From assembly GCF_001314995.1 (NCBI RefSeq), contig NZ_CP012938.1, positions 1,860,001 through 1,924,000 of the forward strand: a DNA stretch of 64,000 nucleotides, written 5' to 3'. Positions 35,855 to 44,057 of the stretch are shown here, one piece after another. Origin of the DNA: Bacteroides ovatus. Lineage in GTDB: Bacteria; Bacteroidota; Bacteroidia; Bacteroidales; Bacteroidaceae. Under the pieces are notes generated by a model that was given only the letters and a program-made list of their open reading frames with translations, made no database searches and was not told where the DNA came from. The number at the start of each line of letters is the position of its first letter. Positions within the stretch are counted from its first letter, which is position 1. The position numbers and the translations under genes were made by a program.

Positions 35855-37228
35855 ATGGAATTACCTTTTGCTGAATCATGGAAAATCAAGATGGTAGAAC
35901 CCATCCGGAAAAGCACACGTGAAGAGCGTGAGCAATGGATTAAAGAAGCACATTATAATGTCTTTCAACTCAAATCAGAACAAGTTTATATCGATCTCAT
36001 CACCGACTCCGGCACCGGAGCGATGAGTGACCGTCAATGGGCGGGAATGATGCTAGGTGATGAAAGCTATGCCGGAGCGACCTCATTCTTCAAGTTGAAA
36101 GAGATGATTACGAAACTAACAGGATTTGAATACATCATACCAACCCATCAGGGACGTGCCGCTGAAAATGTTCTTTTCTCTTATTTGGTACATGAAGGAG
36201 ACATTGTGCCCGGCAACTCACATTTTGACACCACCAAAGGGCACATCGAGGGACGTCATGCCATCGCATTAGACTGCACCATCGATGCAGCCAAACAAAC
36301 CCAACTAGAAATACCGTTTAAAGGAAATGTAGACCCTGATAAATTACAGAAAGCCCTCACAGAATACGCTGAACGGATTCCTTTTATCATCGTCACCATC
36401 ACCAACAATACAGCCGGAGGACAACCCGTCTCTATGCAAAACCTGTACGAAGTACGTGCCATCGCCGACAAATATGGCAAACCCGTACTTTTCGACTCTG
36501 CACGTTTTGCCGAGAATGCCTACTTCATCAAAATGCGCGAAGAAGGTTACCGAGACAAAACTATCAAAGAAATCACACGGGAAATGTTCTCTCTTGCCGA
36601 TGGCATGACAATGAGCGCCAAGAAAGACGGAATCGTCAATATGGGCGGATTTATTGCCACGCGACGTGCAGACTGGTATGAAGGTGCAAAAGGCTTCTGT
36701 GTACAATACGAAGGCTATCTCACCTACGGAGGCATGAACGGACGGGATATGAACGCCCTCGCCATCGGACTGGACGAAAACACCGAATTCGACAACCTCG
36801 AAACACGTATTAAACAAGTGGAATACCTGGCAAAGAAACTGGATGAATACGGAATCCCTTACCAACGCCCAGCCGGAGGACACGCCATCTTCATTGATGC
36901 GCCTAAAGTGCTGACACATGTTCCTCAAGAAGAATTCCCGGCGCAGACGCTAACCGTAGAGCTCTACCTGGAAGCCGGTATCCGTGGATGCGAAATCGGT
37001 TATATCCTTGCCGACCGTGATCCGGTGACCCATGAAAATCGCTTTAACGGCCTTGACCTACTTCGCCTCGCAATCCCCCGCAGAGTATATACCGACAATC
37101 ACATGAATGTAATAGCTGCCGCCCTCAAAAATGTATATGAACGCAGAGAAAGCATCACTCATGGAGTACGTATCGCCTGGGAAGCTCCCTTAATGAGACA
37201 CTTCACAGTTCAATTGGAAAGATTATAA
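35855..37228 (+). CDS. tnaA: Tryptophanase
   Basis: The 457-residue fold-type I PLP enzyme cleaves tryptophan to indole, pyruvate and ammonia. Recognisable segments are IDLITDSGTGAMSDRQWAGM, the PTHQGRAAENVLF phosphate loop, ITNNTAGGQPVSM, the PLP aspartate/arginine in LFDSARFAENAYFI and the Schiff-base lysine in MSAKKDGIVNMGG. Length and motifs match TnaA rather than tyrosine phenol-lyase only by overall resemblance, but tryptophanase is the usual Bacteroides assignment. No tnaC-like leader peptide or tnaB permease is visible. It stands alone behind its own promoter, next to the B12 operon. Confidence 0.92.
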   Translation: MELPFAESWKIKMVEPIRKSTREEREQWIKEAHYNVFQLKSEQVYIDLITDSGTGAMSDRQWAGMMLGDESYAGATSFFKLKEMITKLTGFEYIIPTHQGRAAENVLFSYLVHEGDIVPGNSHFDTTKGHIEGRHAIALDCTIDAAKQTQLEIPFKGNVDPDKLQKALTEYAERIPFIIVTITNNTAGGQPVSMQNLYEVRAIADKYGKPVLFDSARFAENAYFIKMREEGYRDKTIKEITREMFSLADGMTMSAKKDGIVNMGGFIATRRADWYEGAKGFCVQYEGYLTYGGMNGRDMNALAIGLDENTEFDNLETRIKQVEYLAKKLDEYGIPYQRPAGGHAIFIDAPKVLTHVPQEEFPAQTLTVELYLEAGIRGCEIGYILADRDPVTHENRFNGLDLLRLAIPRRVYTDNHMNVIAAALKNVYERRESITHGVRIAWEAPLMRHFTVQLERL

Positions 37229-37308
37229 ACTTGGAGAATATTTGTTCGCGTAAAACAAAAGTGTTCCCCAAGTGTTTATATTATAATCGAACTTAATACG
37301 TAAAAATT

Positions 37309-37611
37309 ATGGCAGAAGATTATAAATTAATAGACAACGAAGAAAAACATCGGTATGAGTTTCAGATCGATGGCAAAATAGCTGAAATAGACTATATCAA
37401 ATCAAACAATGGAGAAATATACCTTGTACATACCGAAGTACCCGCCTCATTAGGCGGCAAGGGAGTAGGCTCACAACTTGCGGAAAAAGCATTGGCAGAC
37501 ATCGAGCGACAAGGTCTACGCCTGGTACCGCTTTGCCCGTTTGTAGCCGGATATATTCACAAACATCCGGAATGGAAGCGAATTGTAATGCGTGGTATTC
37601 ATATTAAATAA
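37309..37611 (+). CDS. Small GNAT-type acetyltransferase (YjdJ-like)
   Basis: The 100-residue protein is a minimal GNAT fold with the acetyl-CoA loop GGKGVGSQLAEKALADI and the ending LRLVPLCPFVAGYIHKHPEW. This is diagnostic of the YjdJ/NATD1 group, whose conserved cysteine in LCPF may be catalytic. It is 8 bp upstream of a YjdI-type iron-sulfur protein, the same pairing as E. coli yjdJ-yjdI. Substrate unknown. Confidence 0.85.
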   Translation: MAEDYKLIDNEEKHRYEFQIDGKIAEIDYIKSNNGEIYLVHTEVPASLGGKGVGSQLAEKALADIERQGLRLVPLCPFVAGYIHKHPEWKRIVMRGIHIK

Positions 37612-37619
37612 ATACATAT

Positions 37620-37844
37620 ATGGGAAAAAAAATTGAATATACCAATGGTGAACTGACCATTGTGTGGCAGCCTGAATTATGTCAGCACGCCGGAATATGT
37701 GTAAAGATGCTACCCAATGTTTATCATCCCAAAGAAAGACCCTGGGTGCAGATTGAAAATGCGACAACAGAAGAATTAATTGCACAAATCGGCAAATGTC
37801 CGTCAGGAGCATTGAGCTATCGACTTAATAAAAAAGAGAAATAA
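37620..37844 (+). CDS. YjdI-like iron-sulfur (Fer4_19) protein
   Basis: The 74-residue protein has cysteines in ELCQHAGICVKMLPNV and GKCPSGALSY, the ferredoxin-like pattern of the divergent 4Fe-4S mono-cluster family Fer4_19. It forms an operon with the small GNAT gene 8 bp upstream. Its electron partner is unknown. Confidence 0.85.
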   Translation: MGKKIEYTNGELTIVWQPELCQHAGICVKMLPNVYHPKERPWVQIENATTEELIAQIGKCPSGALSYRLNKKEK

Positions 37845-37885
37845 CCCAATAGTGAAAGACTTCGCTTGAAAGGCTTTGAATTCAT

Positions 37886-37935
37886 AAAAATGAGATTGCT
37901 TCAAAATAAAAAAATGAGGCAGTCTCATTTTTCGT
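37886..37935 (+). terminator. Terminator after the YjdJ/YjdI pair
   Basis: AAAATGAGA (37887-37895) pairs with TCTCATTTT (37923-37931), followed by TTCGTTTT. The A-rich 5' flank also allows function on the minus strand. Confidence 0.65.
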
Positions 37936-38005
37936 TTTAGAAAGACACTACATTCGGACAATGATAACACACCGAGAAAAGAGCCTCACACATTTCCTCG
38001 TCCGT

Positions 38006-38638
38006 TCAATTCAATGTCCACGTCAATACAAAGTCCGGACAAATACGATAACCGACAGAATAAAGTTCTTGCTGCGCCGTAACTAACTCCTGAACCTGAA
38101 ACGTCCCCTCCTCTTGAGGAATAAAATGCGTCAGCCGGAGTTTACGAAGATCAGCATCCGCATTTTCCATCCGCTTGAAAACAGCTTCCTTTGCCGACCA
38201 ATGCAATAACAGCCCCCAAGTTATATCTCCCTGATAAGATTCTACTTGCTCGTCAGGACGGACATAGCGGTCGCATACCTTGTGAACCCGTTGGGCATAT
38301 TGTTCAATGTCAATGCCTACCGGAACCGAAGAAGCAAGCATCACCGCCACATAACCTTTCGTATGAGAAATACTGATAAAAAAAGAATGATCTGTGAGAT
38401 AAGGTTTCCCCTCGAGAGAGTAACCGATTTCCTTATCCTCCTGCAACATGGAATACAGCAGAACACGAACCGACAACCATTCCATCTTACGACGTTCGGA
38501 GACAAAGCGATTCAATTCCTGCTCACAGAAAGCTCTTCGCGCACCGGGCAAAAGAAGCAATAAAGCATCCAAAGACTCTTCCATCTTCCAGACAGCCCAC
38601 TGTATGCCATTCGTCTTATACTGCAGAAACGACGCCAT
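38006..38638 (-). CDS. 4'-phosphopantetheinyl transferase (Sfp/AcpT type)
   Basis: The 210-residue enzyme transfers phosphopantetheine from CoA to a carrier-protein serine. It has the family motifs FISISHTKGYVAVMLA, VGIDIEQYAQRVHKV (Mg2+-binding acidic pair) and LHWSAKEAVFKRM. The total length is within the usual range for the Sfp group. Its 5' end overlaps the gldE-like gene by 23 bp, implying translational coupling. The carrier protein target is not apparent in this window. Confidence 0.87.
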   Translation of the reverse strand: MASFLQYKTNGIQWAVWKMEESLDALLLLLPGARRAFCEQELNRFVSERRKMEWLSVRVLLYSMLQEDKEIGYSLEGKPYLTDHSFFISISHTKGYVAVMLASSVPVGIDIEQYAQRVHKVCDRYVRPDEQVESYQGDITWGLLLHWSAKEAVFKRMENADADLRKLRLTHFIPQEEGTFQVQELVTAQQELYSVGYRICPDFVLTWTLN

Positions 38639-39971
38639 CTTCCATTTCTTTCGGCAGAATTGTAAACTTAACTTTCAATATACGGCGACTATCCATTTCG
38701 AGCACTTCAAACTCATAATTGTGATACGTCACTTTCTCATGCAGCGCCGGGAATTCACCTTTAATTTCGAGCAACATACCTGCCAATGTATCTGCATCTC
38801 CCACCACCTTTTCAAATTCGTCTTCGTCTACTTTTGCAATCTTATAGAAATCCGTCAACTGCGTTTTCGCTTCAAATATCCAGGTATGGTCATTCAAAAC
38901 AACGTATGTACGCTCTTCATCATCGTATTCGTCGTGAATCTCACCTACAATCTCTTCGATAATATCCTCCATCGTTACCAGCCCGGAAGTTCCTCCAAAC
39001 TCATCCACAACAATAGCAATATGAATCTTATTCGCCTGGAAGTCACGCAGCAAATCATCAATCATCTTCGTCTCCGGCACAAAATAAGCCGGACGAATCA
39101 ATGACTGCCAACGGAAATTATCCCCCTTATTGACATGAGGCAGAAGGTCTTTAATATACAGCACCCCTTTAATATTGTCCCGTGAACCGGAATAGATAGG
39201 AATACGTGAATAAGCATTTTCAATGATACATTGCATCACCTCCTTGAAAGAGGTACGGATATCCAGATCGACCATATCCAGACGTGATGTCATCACCTCC
39301 TTCACGGTTTCCCCACCGAAACGGATAATTCCCTCCAGAATATTGTTCTCTTCAGAAAGCTCCGCTTTATCCGTCAATTCCAACGCGTGCGACAGTTCAT
39401 CCACAGAAATATTGTGACTCTTCTTCACAAAATGCTTATTCAGAAAAGTTGTCGAACGCACAAGCACAGTAGCTATCGGACGGAATACCTTTTCCAGAAA
39501 GTAAATTCCCGGTGCCGAAAAACGGCAAAAGGCCAATGTTTTCTGTGCCGAATAAATCTTAGGCATAATTTCACCGAACAACAACAGGAGGAAGGTCAGG
39601 ATGACGGTCAGTATCAGGAACTCTGCCAACGGAGAATGGAAAACAAACACATTCATAAAGAAGAAATTGCAGAGCATGATAATGGTCACATTCACAAAAT
39701 TGTTCGTAATCAATATCGTTGCCAAGAGACGTTCGGTGTCCCCAAGAAGAGCACTTATTTTATCGTCGGAAGGATGATTGCGCTCATCAATATCATTCCG
39801 ATCAGAAGGAGATAGCGAGAAAAAAGCTATTTCGGAAGCCGAAGCAAAGCCGGAAGCAAGCAGGAGCACACCTGCCAGCGCTATGGCAATAATAGCAGAG
39901 ATAGAAGGAGTGTTTACGGTAATACCGTTGAAAATGTCAGCCAATTGGCTTAAATAACCATCTGAGTCCAA
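38616..39971 (-). CDS. gldE: CNNM/CorC-type CBS-domain membrane protein (GldE family)
   Basis: The 451-residue protein has an N-terminal DUF21/CNNM unit with three to four TM helices (SAIIAIALAGVLLLASGFASASEIAFFSL; ILITNNFVNVTIIMLCNFFFMNVFVF; LAEFLILTVILTFLLLLFGEIMPKI). A pair of CBS domains (about 215-335) ends with VVDEFGGTSGLVTMEDIIEEIVGEI, and a CorC/HlyC domain (about 355-445) follows. Bacteroidetes orthologues are annotated as gliding-motility GldE, but in non-gliding Bacteroides ion transport or homeostasis is more likely. It is cotranscribed with the phosphopantetheinyl transferase, as is common in this phylum. Confidence 0.82.
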   Translation of the reverse strand: MDSDGYLSQLADIFNGITVNTPSISAIIAIALAGVLLLASGFASASEIAFFSLSPSDRNDIDERNHPSDDKISALLGDTERLLATILITNNFVNVTIIMLCNFFFMNVFVFHSPLAEFLILTVILTFLLLLFGEIMPKIYSAQKTLAFCRFSAPGIYFLEKVFRPIATVLVRSTTFLNKHFVKKSHNISVDELSHALELTDKAELSEENNILEGIIRFGGETVKEVMTSRLDMVDLDIRTSFKEVMQCIIENAYSRIPIYSGSRDNIKGVLYIKDLLPHVNKGDNFRWQSLIRPAYFVPETKMIDDLLRDFQANKIHIAIVVDEFGGTSGLVTMEDIIEEIVGEIHDEYDDEERTYVVLNDHTWIFEAKTQLTDFYKIAKVDEDEFEKVVGDADTLAGMLLEIKGEFPALHEKVTYHNYEFEVLEMDSRRILKVKFTILPKEMEDGVVSAV

Positions 39972-40048
39972 AGAGTTTATATTTTAGTTAAACAAAAGAT
40001 AATGTGCCAATGAGTTAGAAAAAATCGATTGGCACACTATCACATTAT

Positions 40049-40528
40049 TTAGAACGGCAAATCATCTGCCGGATTATCTTGTACAGGTTGCGCCTGCGAC
40101 TGCTGCGTTTGTTGCGGCTGGCCGGCAACCGGTTGTTGCTGCTGTCCCATAGCAGGCTGTCCGGAAGCAGAAGCTCCCGCACCCGGGTTGGCTCCTTTCG
40201 GAGACAACATTTCCATATTATCCACATAAATTTCGGTGATATAGCGCATAGCACCCGACTGATCGCTGTAAGAACGCGTTCTTATTTTCCCTTCCAGATA
40301 CAGCTTGTCACCTTTGTGCACATATTTATCTACAATCTCTGCCAAACGGTTAGATGCAACGATATTATGCCACTCTGTTCTTTCGGGAATCTGGGTTCCA
40401 TTAGCCAACGTATATCCACGATCCGTCGTAGCCAATGGGAAAGTTGCCACTGCCGAACCTGTATCGAAGTATTTCACCCGAGGATCTTGTCCTACATTTC
40501 CTACCAATATCACTCTATTTACTGACAT
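40049..40528 (-). CDS. ssb: Single-stranded DNA-binding protein
   Basis: The 159-residue SSB has an N-terminal OB fold (1-110; MSVNRVILVGNVGQDPRVKY and TEWHNIVASNRLAEIVDKYVHKGDKLYLEGKI). A Gln/Gly/Pro-rich linker leads to the acidic C-terminal tip ADDLPF, which recruits replication and repair proteins. The ATG at 40528 is chosen because the OB fold begins there; an upstream in-frame start at 40600 would add 24 unrelated residues. It lies downstream of mutY, 91 bp apart. Confidence 0.95.
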   Translation of the reverse strand: MSVNRVILVGNVGQDPRVKYFDTGSAVATFPLATTDRGYTLANGTQIPERTEWHNIVASNRLAEIVDKYVHKGDKLYLEGKIRTRSYSDQSGAMRYITEIYVDNMEMLSPKGANPGAGASASGQPAMGQQQQPVAGQPQQTQQSQAQPVQDNPADDLPF

Positions 40529-40619
40529 ATCTGTATCAAGTTTATGATTCTTAAAATTAAATCTGCTGCCAAAATTAAACAGAATAACAATAGGATGCAA
40601 GAATTTTAAGTATTAAAAC

Positions 40620-41669
40620 TTAATACTTGCCATTTAGTGCTTGCAGCAGAGTTTGCACCAGCCTTGAAATAGCGTACTGCTCCAGTTCCTCCACTTTTAT
40701 TTTCTGGAAATCACCGAAAGAAGTCAAATTTTCAGATAATGTTACTTCATACAGATTAGCATAAATCACCCGGTGAGACAACACATGCTTCACTTCCCTG
40801 CAAACAGAACGCACCACCGGCACTTCCCCTGATGCAAAGAATGCACGGAATTCTGGCAAAGCAAGAAACTCTTCTTCCGAAAGAGCCGTCGGAGTCTCTA
40901 TCAATGGCAATTCGAACAGATTCTTCCAAATATCATTTCCTGTTCGTTTATTTATAAAGGTATACGCGCCCGCACGTACATAAATATAATTGAAGTAACG
41001 GTTGGTAGTCTTTGTTTTATGCTGTTTCACCGGAAGCTTTGTCACTAACCCCTTCGAAAGTGCCGAGCAACCGCCTGCCAAGGGACAAAACAAACAGTTG
41101 GGCGACTGCGGAGTACACTGAATCGCTCCGAAATCCATTATCCCCTGATTGTAAACAGCCGGATGCTTCTTATCCAACATCTCATCTGCCAATGCTGCAA
41201 AAAGTTTCTTTCCTTCCGTCGAATCAATCGGAGTATCTATACCGAAATAACGTGAAAGCACCCGATACACATTACCATCCACCACCGCATAAGGCATACC
41301 GTAAGCAAACGAACAGATAGCTGCCGCCGTGTACTCCCCCACTCCTTTCAGAGCCAGCACTTCCGGATATGTTTTCGGGAAAACACCATTCATGCTTTTG
41401 GCGGCAGCATGAAGATTGCGGGCACGCGAATAATACCCCAACCCCTGCCAATACTTCATCACCTCGTCCTCATCCGCAGCAGCCAAAGTCTGTACATCGG
41501 GAAAACGCTTGATAAAGCGAAGAAAATAATCATACCCCTGCGCCACCCGCGTCTGTTGAAGAATAATCTCCGAAATCCAGATCAGATACGGATCGGCAGA
41601 CTCCCTCCAGGGCAGTTCACGTTTATTCTCTTCATACCACTCTACAATCGTTTTCGTAAACTCGTTCAT
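40620..41669 (-). CDS. mutY: A/G-specific adenine glycosylase MutY
   Basis: The 349-residue repair enzyme removes adenine opposite 8-oxoguanine. It has catalytic Glu in IWISEIILQQTRV, the helix-hairpin-helix LKGVGEYTAAAI, catalytic Asp in AVVDGNVYRVLSR and the 4Fe-4S loop C-x6-C-x2-C-x5-C (CTPQSPNCLFCPLAGGC). A C-terminal NUDIX-like 8-oxoG recognition domain spans about residues 230-345. All key residues are present. It is transcribed with ssb downstream. Confidence 0.95.
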   Translation of the reverse strand: MNEFTKTIVEWYEENKRELPWRESADPYLIWISEIILQQTRVAQGYDYFLRFIKRFPDVQTLAAADEDEVMKYWQGLGYYSRARNLHAAAKSMNGVFPKTYPEVLALKGVGEYTAAAICSFAYGMPYAVVDGNVYRVLSRYFGIDTPIDSTEGKKLFAALADEMLDKKHPAVYNQGIMDFGAIQCTPQSPNCLFCPLAGGCSALSKGLVTKLPVKQHKTKTTNRYFNYIYVRAGAYTFINKRTGNDIWKNLFELPLIETPTALSEEEFLALPEFRAFFASGEVPVVRSVCREVKHVLSHRVIYANLYEVTLSENLTSFGDFQKIKVEELEQYAISRLVQTLLQALNGKY

Positions 41670-41821
41670 ATCCTCATTCCTAATGTATTATCTAACATTT
41701 ATCTTGTATATCCTACTCAAAAGGCACACAAAAGTAACTCTTTTAGCTCTAAGAAAACCCTATGCCACTATTTTTTTAGAAAAATGTGCAGAATATATTT
41801 TTTTAGGAGCTTAAAAAGCTA

Positions 41822-41829
41822 TATATTTG
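41822..41829 (+). promoter_or_regulatory. -7 box (TATATTTG) of the HU gene
   Basis: Exact TAnnTTTG match with a T-rich stretch (TTTT at 41799-41802) at -33, 51 bp before the ATG. This fits a strong promoter for an abundant nucleoid protein. Confidence 0.6.
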
Positions 41830-41880
41830 CAGTCCAAAAAATTAGCAATAACATAGTAATAATATTTTTTTTAAGGAAAA

Positions 41881-42156
41881 ATGACTAAAGCAGATATTGT
41901 AAACGAGATTACAAAGAAAACTGGGATTGATAAGCAGACAGTTCTTACAACAGTTGAGGCATTTATGGATGCAGTAAAGGATTCACTGTCTAACGATGAG
42001 AACGTATACCTGCGTGGGTTTGGTAGTTTCGTAGTAAAGAAAAGAGCACAGAAAACTGCTCGTAACATTTCTAAAAACACTACGATCATTATTCCGGAGC
42101 ACAACATTCCGGCTTTCAAACCGGCTAAGACATTTACAATTTCAGTAAAGAAATAA
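41881..42156 (+). CDS. HU-family nucleoid DNA-binding protein
   Basis: The 91-residue protein has the canonical HU/IHF sequence: MTKADIVNEITKKTGIDKQTV, the dimer core AFMDAVKDSL and the beta-arm region LRGFGSFVVKKRAQKTARNISKNTTIIIPEHNIPAFKPAKTF with the intercalating proline. It is probably the housekeeping chromosomal HU. It is followed 34 bp later by a very small basic protein gene and a strong terminator. Confidence 0.93.
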   Translation: MTKADIVNEITKKTGIDKQTVLTTVEAFMDAVKDSLSNDENVYLRGFGSFVVKKRAQKTARNISKNTTIIIPEHNIPAFKPAKTFTISVKK

Positions 42157-42190
42157 TAAACAAGAGTATTAACCCATAAAATGTGAAGCT

Positions 42191-42283
42191 ATGCCAAGCG
42201 GAAAAAAGAAAAAAAGACATAAAATGTCTACGCACAAGCGTAAAAAAAGACTAAGAAAGAACAGACATAAAAGCAAAAAATAA
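42191..42283 (+). CDS. Very small basic ribosome-associated protein (AURKAIP1/COX24-like)
   Basis: The frame encodes 30 residues, MPSGKKKKRHKMSTHKRKKR followed by LRKNRHKSKK, more than half Lys/Arg/His. The KKRHKMxTHKRKKRLRKNRHK core is the AURKAIP1/COX24 domain found in mitochondrial ribosomal protein mS38 and in bacterial bS22-like proteins. A role in the small ribosomal subunit is inferred from this family. The gene is easily missed because of its size. It lies 34 bp after HU and 26 bp before a strong terminator, so it is in the HU operon. Confidence 0.85.
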   Translation: MPSGKKKKRHKMSTHKRKKRLRKNRHKSKK

Positions 42284-42309
42284 TTTTTAAGTCTGGATCA
42301 CACAGAAAT

Positions 42310-42357
42310 AAAGAACAAACTTGCGAAGCTAATGTCTTTCAAGTTTGTTCTTTGTTT
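42310..42357 (+). terminator. Strong intrinsic terminator after the HU operon
   Basis: Perfect 14-bp arms AAAGAACAAACTTG (42310-42323) and CAAGTTTGTTCTTT (42340-42353) enclose a 16-nt loop, followed by GTTTAA. Confidence 0.85.
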
Positions 42358-42439
42358 AAGTAGCTAACCCTAAATGAACAATTTGTCAAAAAAGTTGTTC
42401 ATATAAACGAGATTCAATCAATAATAAGGAAACAAAACA

Positions 42440-44014
42440 GTGACAAATGAACTAGTAGTTGACGTACAGCCCAAAGAGGTCTCCATCGCCCTTCTCGAAG
42501 ATAAGAGCCTGGTGGAACTTCAAAGCGAAGGAAGAAATATTTCTTTCTCTGTGGGCAATATGTATTTGGGACGTATCAAGAAATTGATGCCCGGACTGAA
42601 TGCATGCTTTGTAGACGTCGGTTACGAGAAAGACGCTTTCCTTCATTATTTAGACTTGGGTCCTCAATTTAACTCACTCGAAAAGTTTGTAAAGCAGACT
42701 TTAAGCGACAAAAAGAAGCTGACCTCCATCAGCAAAGCAACCCTGCTTCCCGACCTTGACAAGGATGGAACTGTATCCAACACCCTCAAAGTAGGACAAG
42801 AAGTAGTGGTGCAAATCGTTAAGGAACCGATCTCCACTAAGGGACCGCGACTGACGTCCGAAATTTCGTTTGCCGGACGCTATCTCGTACTGATCCCTTT
42901 CAATGATAAGGTTTCTGTTTCACAAAAAATTAAATCGAGCGAAGAGCGCGCCCGCCTTAAACAACTGCTGATGAGCATCAAGCCTAAAAACTTTGGTGTC
43001 ATTGTCCGCACGGTAGCCGAAGGCAAACGCGTAGCCGAACTCGACGGAGAGCTTAAAGTTTTGGTTAAGCATTGGGAAGATGCGATGGTAAAAGTACAAA
43101 AAGCCACCAAGTACCCGACGTTGATTTATGAAGAAACCAGCCGCGCCGTAGGTTTGTTGCGCGACCTCTTCAACCCATCATTTGAGAATATTCACGTCAA
43201 CGACGAGGCTGTGTACAATGAAATTAGGGATTACGTATCACTGATTGCGCCCGACCGGGCTAATATCGTGAAACTGTACAAAGGCCAACTTCCCATTTAC
43301 GACAATTTCGGTATCACCAAGCAGATTAAATCATCGTTTGGTAAAACAGTCTCTTACAAGAGTGGTGCCTATCTGATTATTGAGCACACTGAGGCGCTTC
43401 ACGTAGTAGACGTGAACAGCGGTAATCGCACCAAGAATGCCAACGGGCAGGAAGGTAACGCACTCGAAGTAAATCTGGGAGCCGCCGACGAGCTGGCCCG
43501 CCAACTGCGATTAAGAGACATGGGTGGTATCATTGTCGTCGACTTCATCGATATGAATGAAGCCGAAAACCGTCAAAAGCTTTATGAACGAATGTGTGCC
43601 AATATGCAGAAAGACAGGGCACGGCATAATATTCTGCCGCTTAGCAAATTTGGGCTAATGCAGATTACACGCCAACGTGTGCGTCCGGCAATGGACGTCA
43701 ACACGACCGAAATCTGTCCTACTTGCTTCGGCAAAGGCACCATCAAATCGTCCATTCTCTTTACGGACACTTTGGAGAGTAAAATTGATTACCTGGTCAA
43801 TAAACTGAAGGTTAAGAAATTCTCGTTACACGTCCATCCGTATGTTGCCGCCTACATCAATCAGGGACTCGTTTCCCTGAAACGGAAGTGGCAAATGAAA
43901 TATGGATTCGGTATTAAGATTATTCCAAGTCAGAAACTCGCATTCCTGCAATATGTGTTCTATGATACACATGGAGAGGAAATCGATATGAAGGAAGAAA
44001 TCGAAATCAAATAG
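42440..44014 (+). CDS. rng: Ribonuclease G/E family endoribonuclease
   Basis: The 524-residue protein begins with GTG and has an N-terminal S1/RNase-H-like region (GNMYLGRIKKLMPGLNACFVDVGYEKDAFLHYLDLG). Catalytic aspartates lie in ALHVVDVNSGNRT and IIVVDFIDM, and the Zn-link cysteines in ICPTCFGKGT bridge the dimer. The length matches RNase G rather than RNase E, whose long C-terminal scaffold is absent. It processes rRNA and decays mRNA. A bidirectional terminator separates it from the convergent ATPase gene. Confidence 0.92.
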   Translation: MTNELVVDVQPKEVSIALLEDKSLVELQSEGRNISFSVGNMYLGRIKKLMPGLNACFVDVGYEKDAFLHYLDLGPQFNSLEKFVKQTLSDKKKLTSISKATLLPDLDKDGTVSNTLKVGQEVVVQIVKEPISTKGPRLTSEISFAGRYLVLIPFNDKVSVSQKIKSSEERARLKQLLMSIKPKNFGVIVRTVAEGKRVAELDGELKVLVKHWEDAMVKVQKATKYPTLIYEETSRAVGLLRDLFNPSFENIHVNDEAVYNEIRDYVSLIAPDRANIVKLYKGQLPIYDNFGITKQIKSSFGKTVSYKSGAYLIIEHTEALHVVDVNSGNRTKNANGQEGNALEVNLGAADELARQLRLRDMGGIIVVDFIDMNEAENRQKLYERMCANMQKDRARHNILPLSKFGLMQITRQRVRPAMDVNTTEICPTCFGKGTIKSSILFTDTLESKIDYLVNKLKVKKFSLHVHPYVAAYINQGLVSLKRKWQMKYGFGIKIIPSQKLAFLQYVFYDTHGEEIDMKEEIEIK

Positions 44015-44016
44015 AC

Positions 44017-44049
44017 AAAAGGCGGCTCGTTAGGTACGGGTCGCCTTTT
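44017..44049. terminator. Bidirectional terminator between convergent genes
   Basis: AAAAGGCGGCTCG pairs with CGGGTCGCCTTTT (two G-T wobbles). A T-run follows on the plus strand and the A-run gives one on the minus strand. Confidence 0.8.
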
Positions 44050-44057
44050 TGTTTGAT

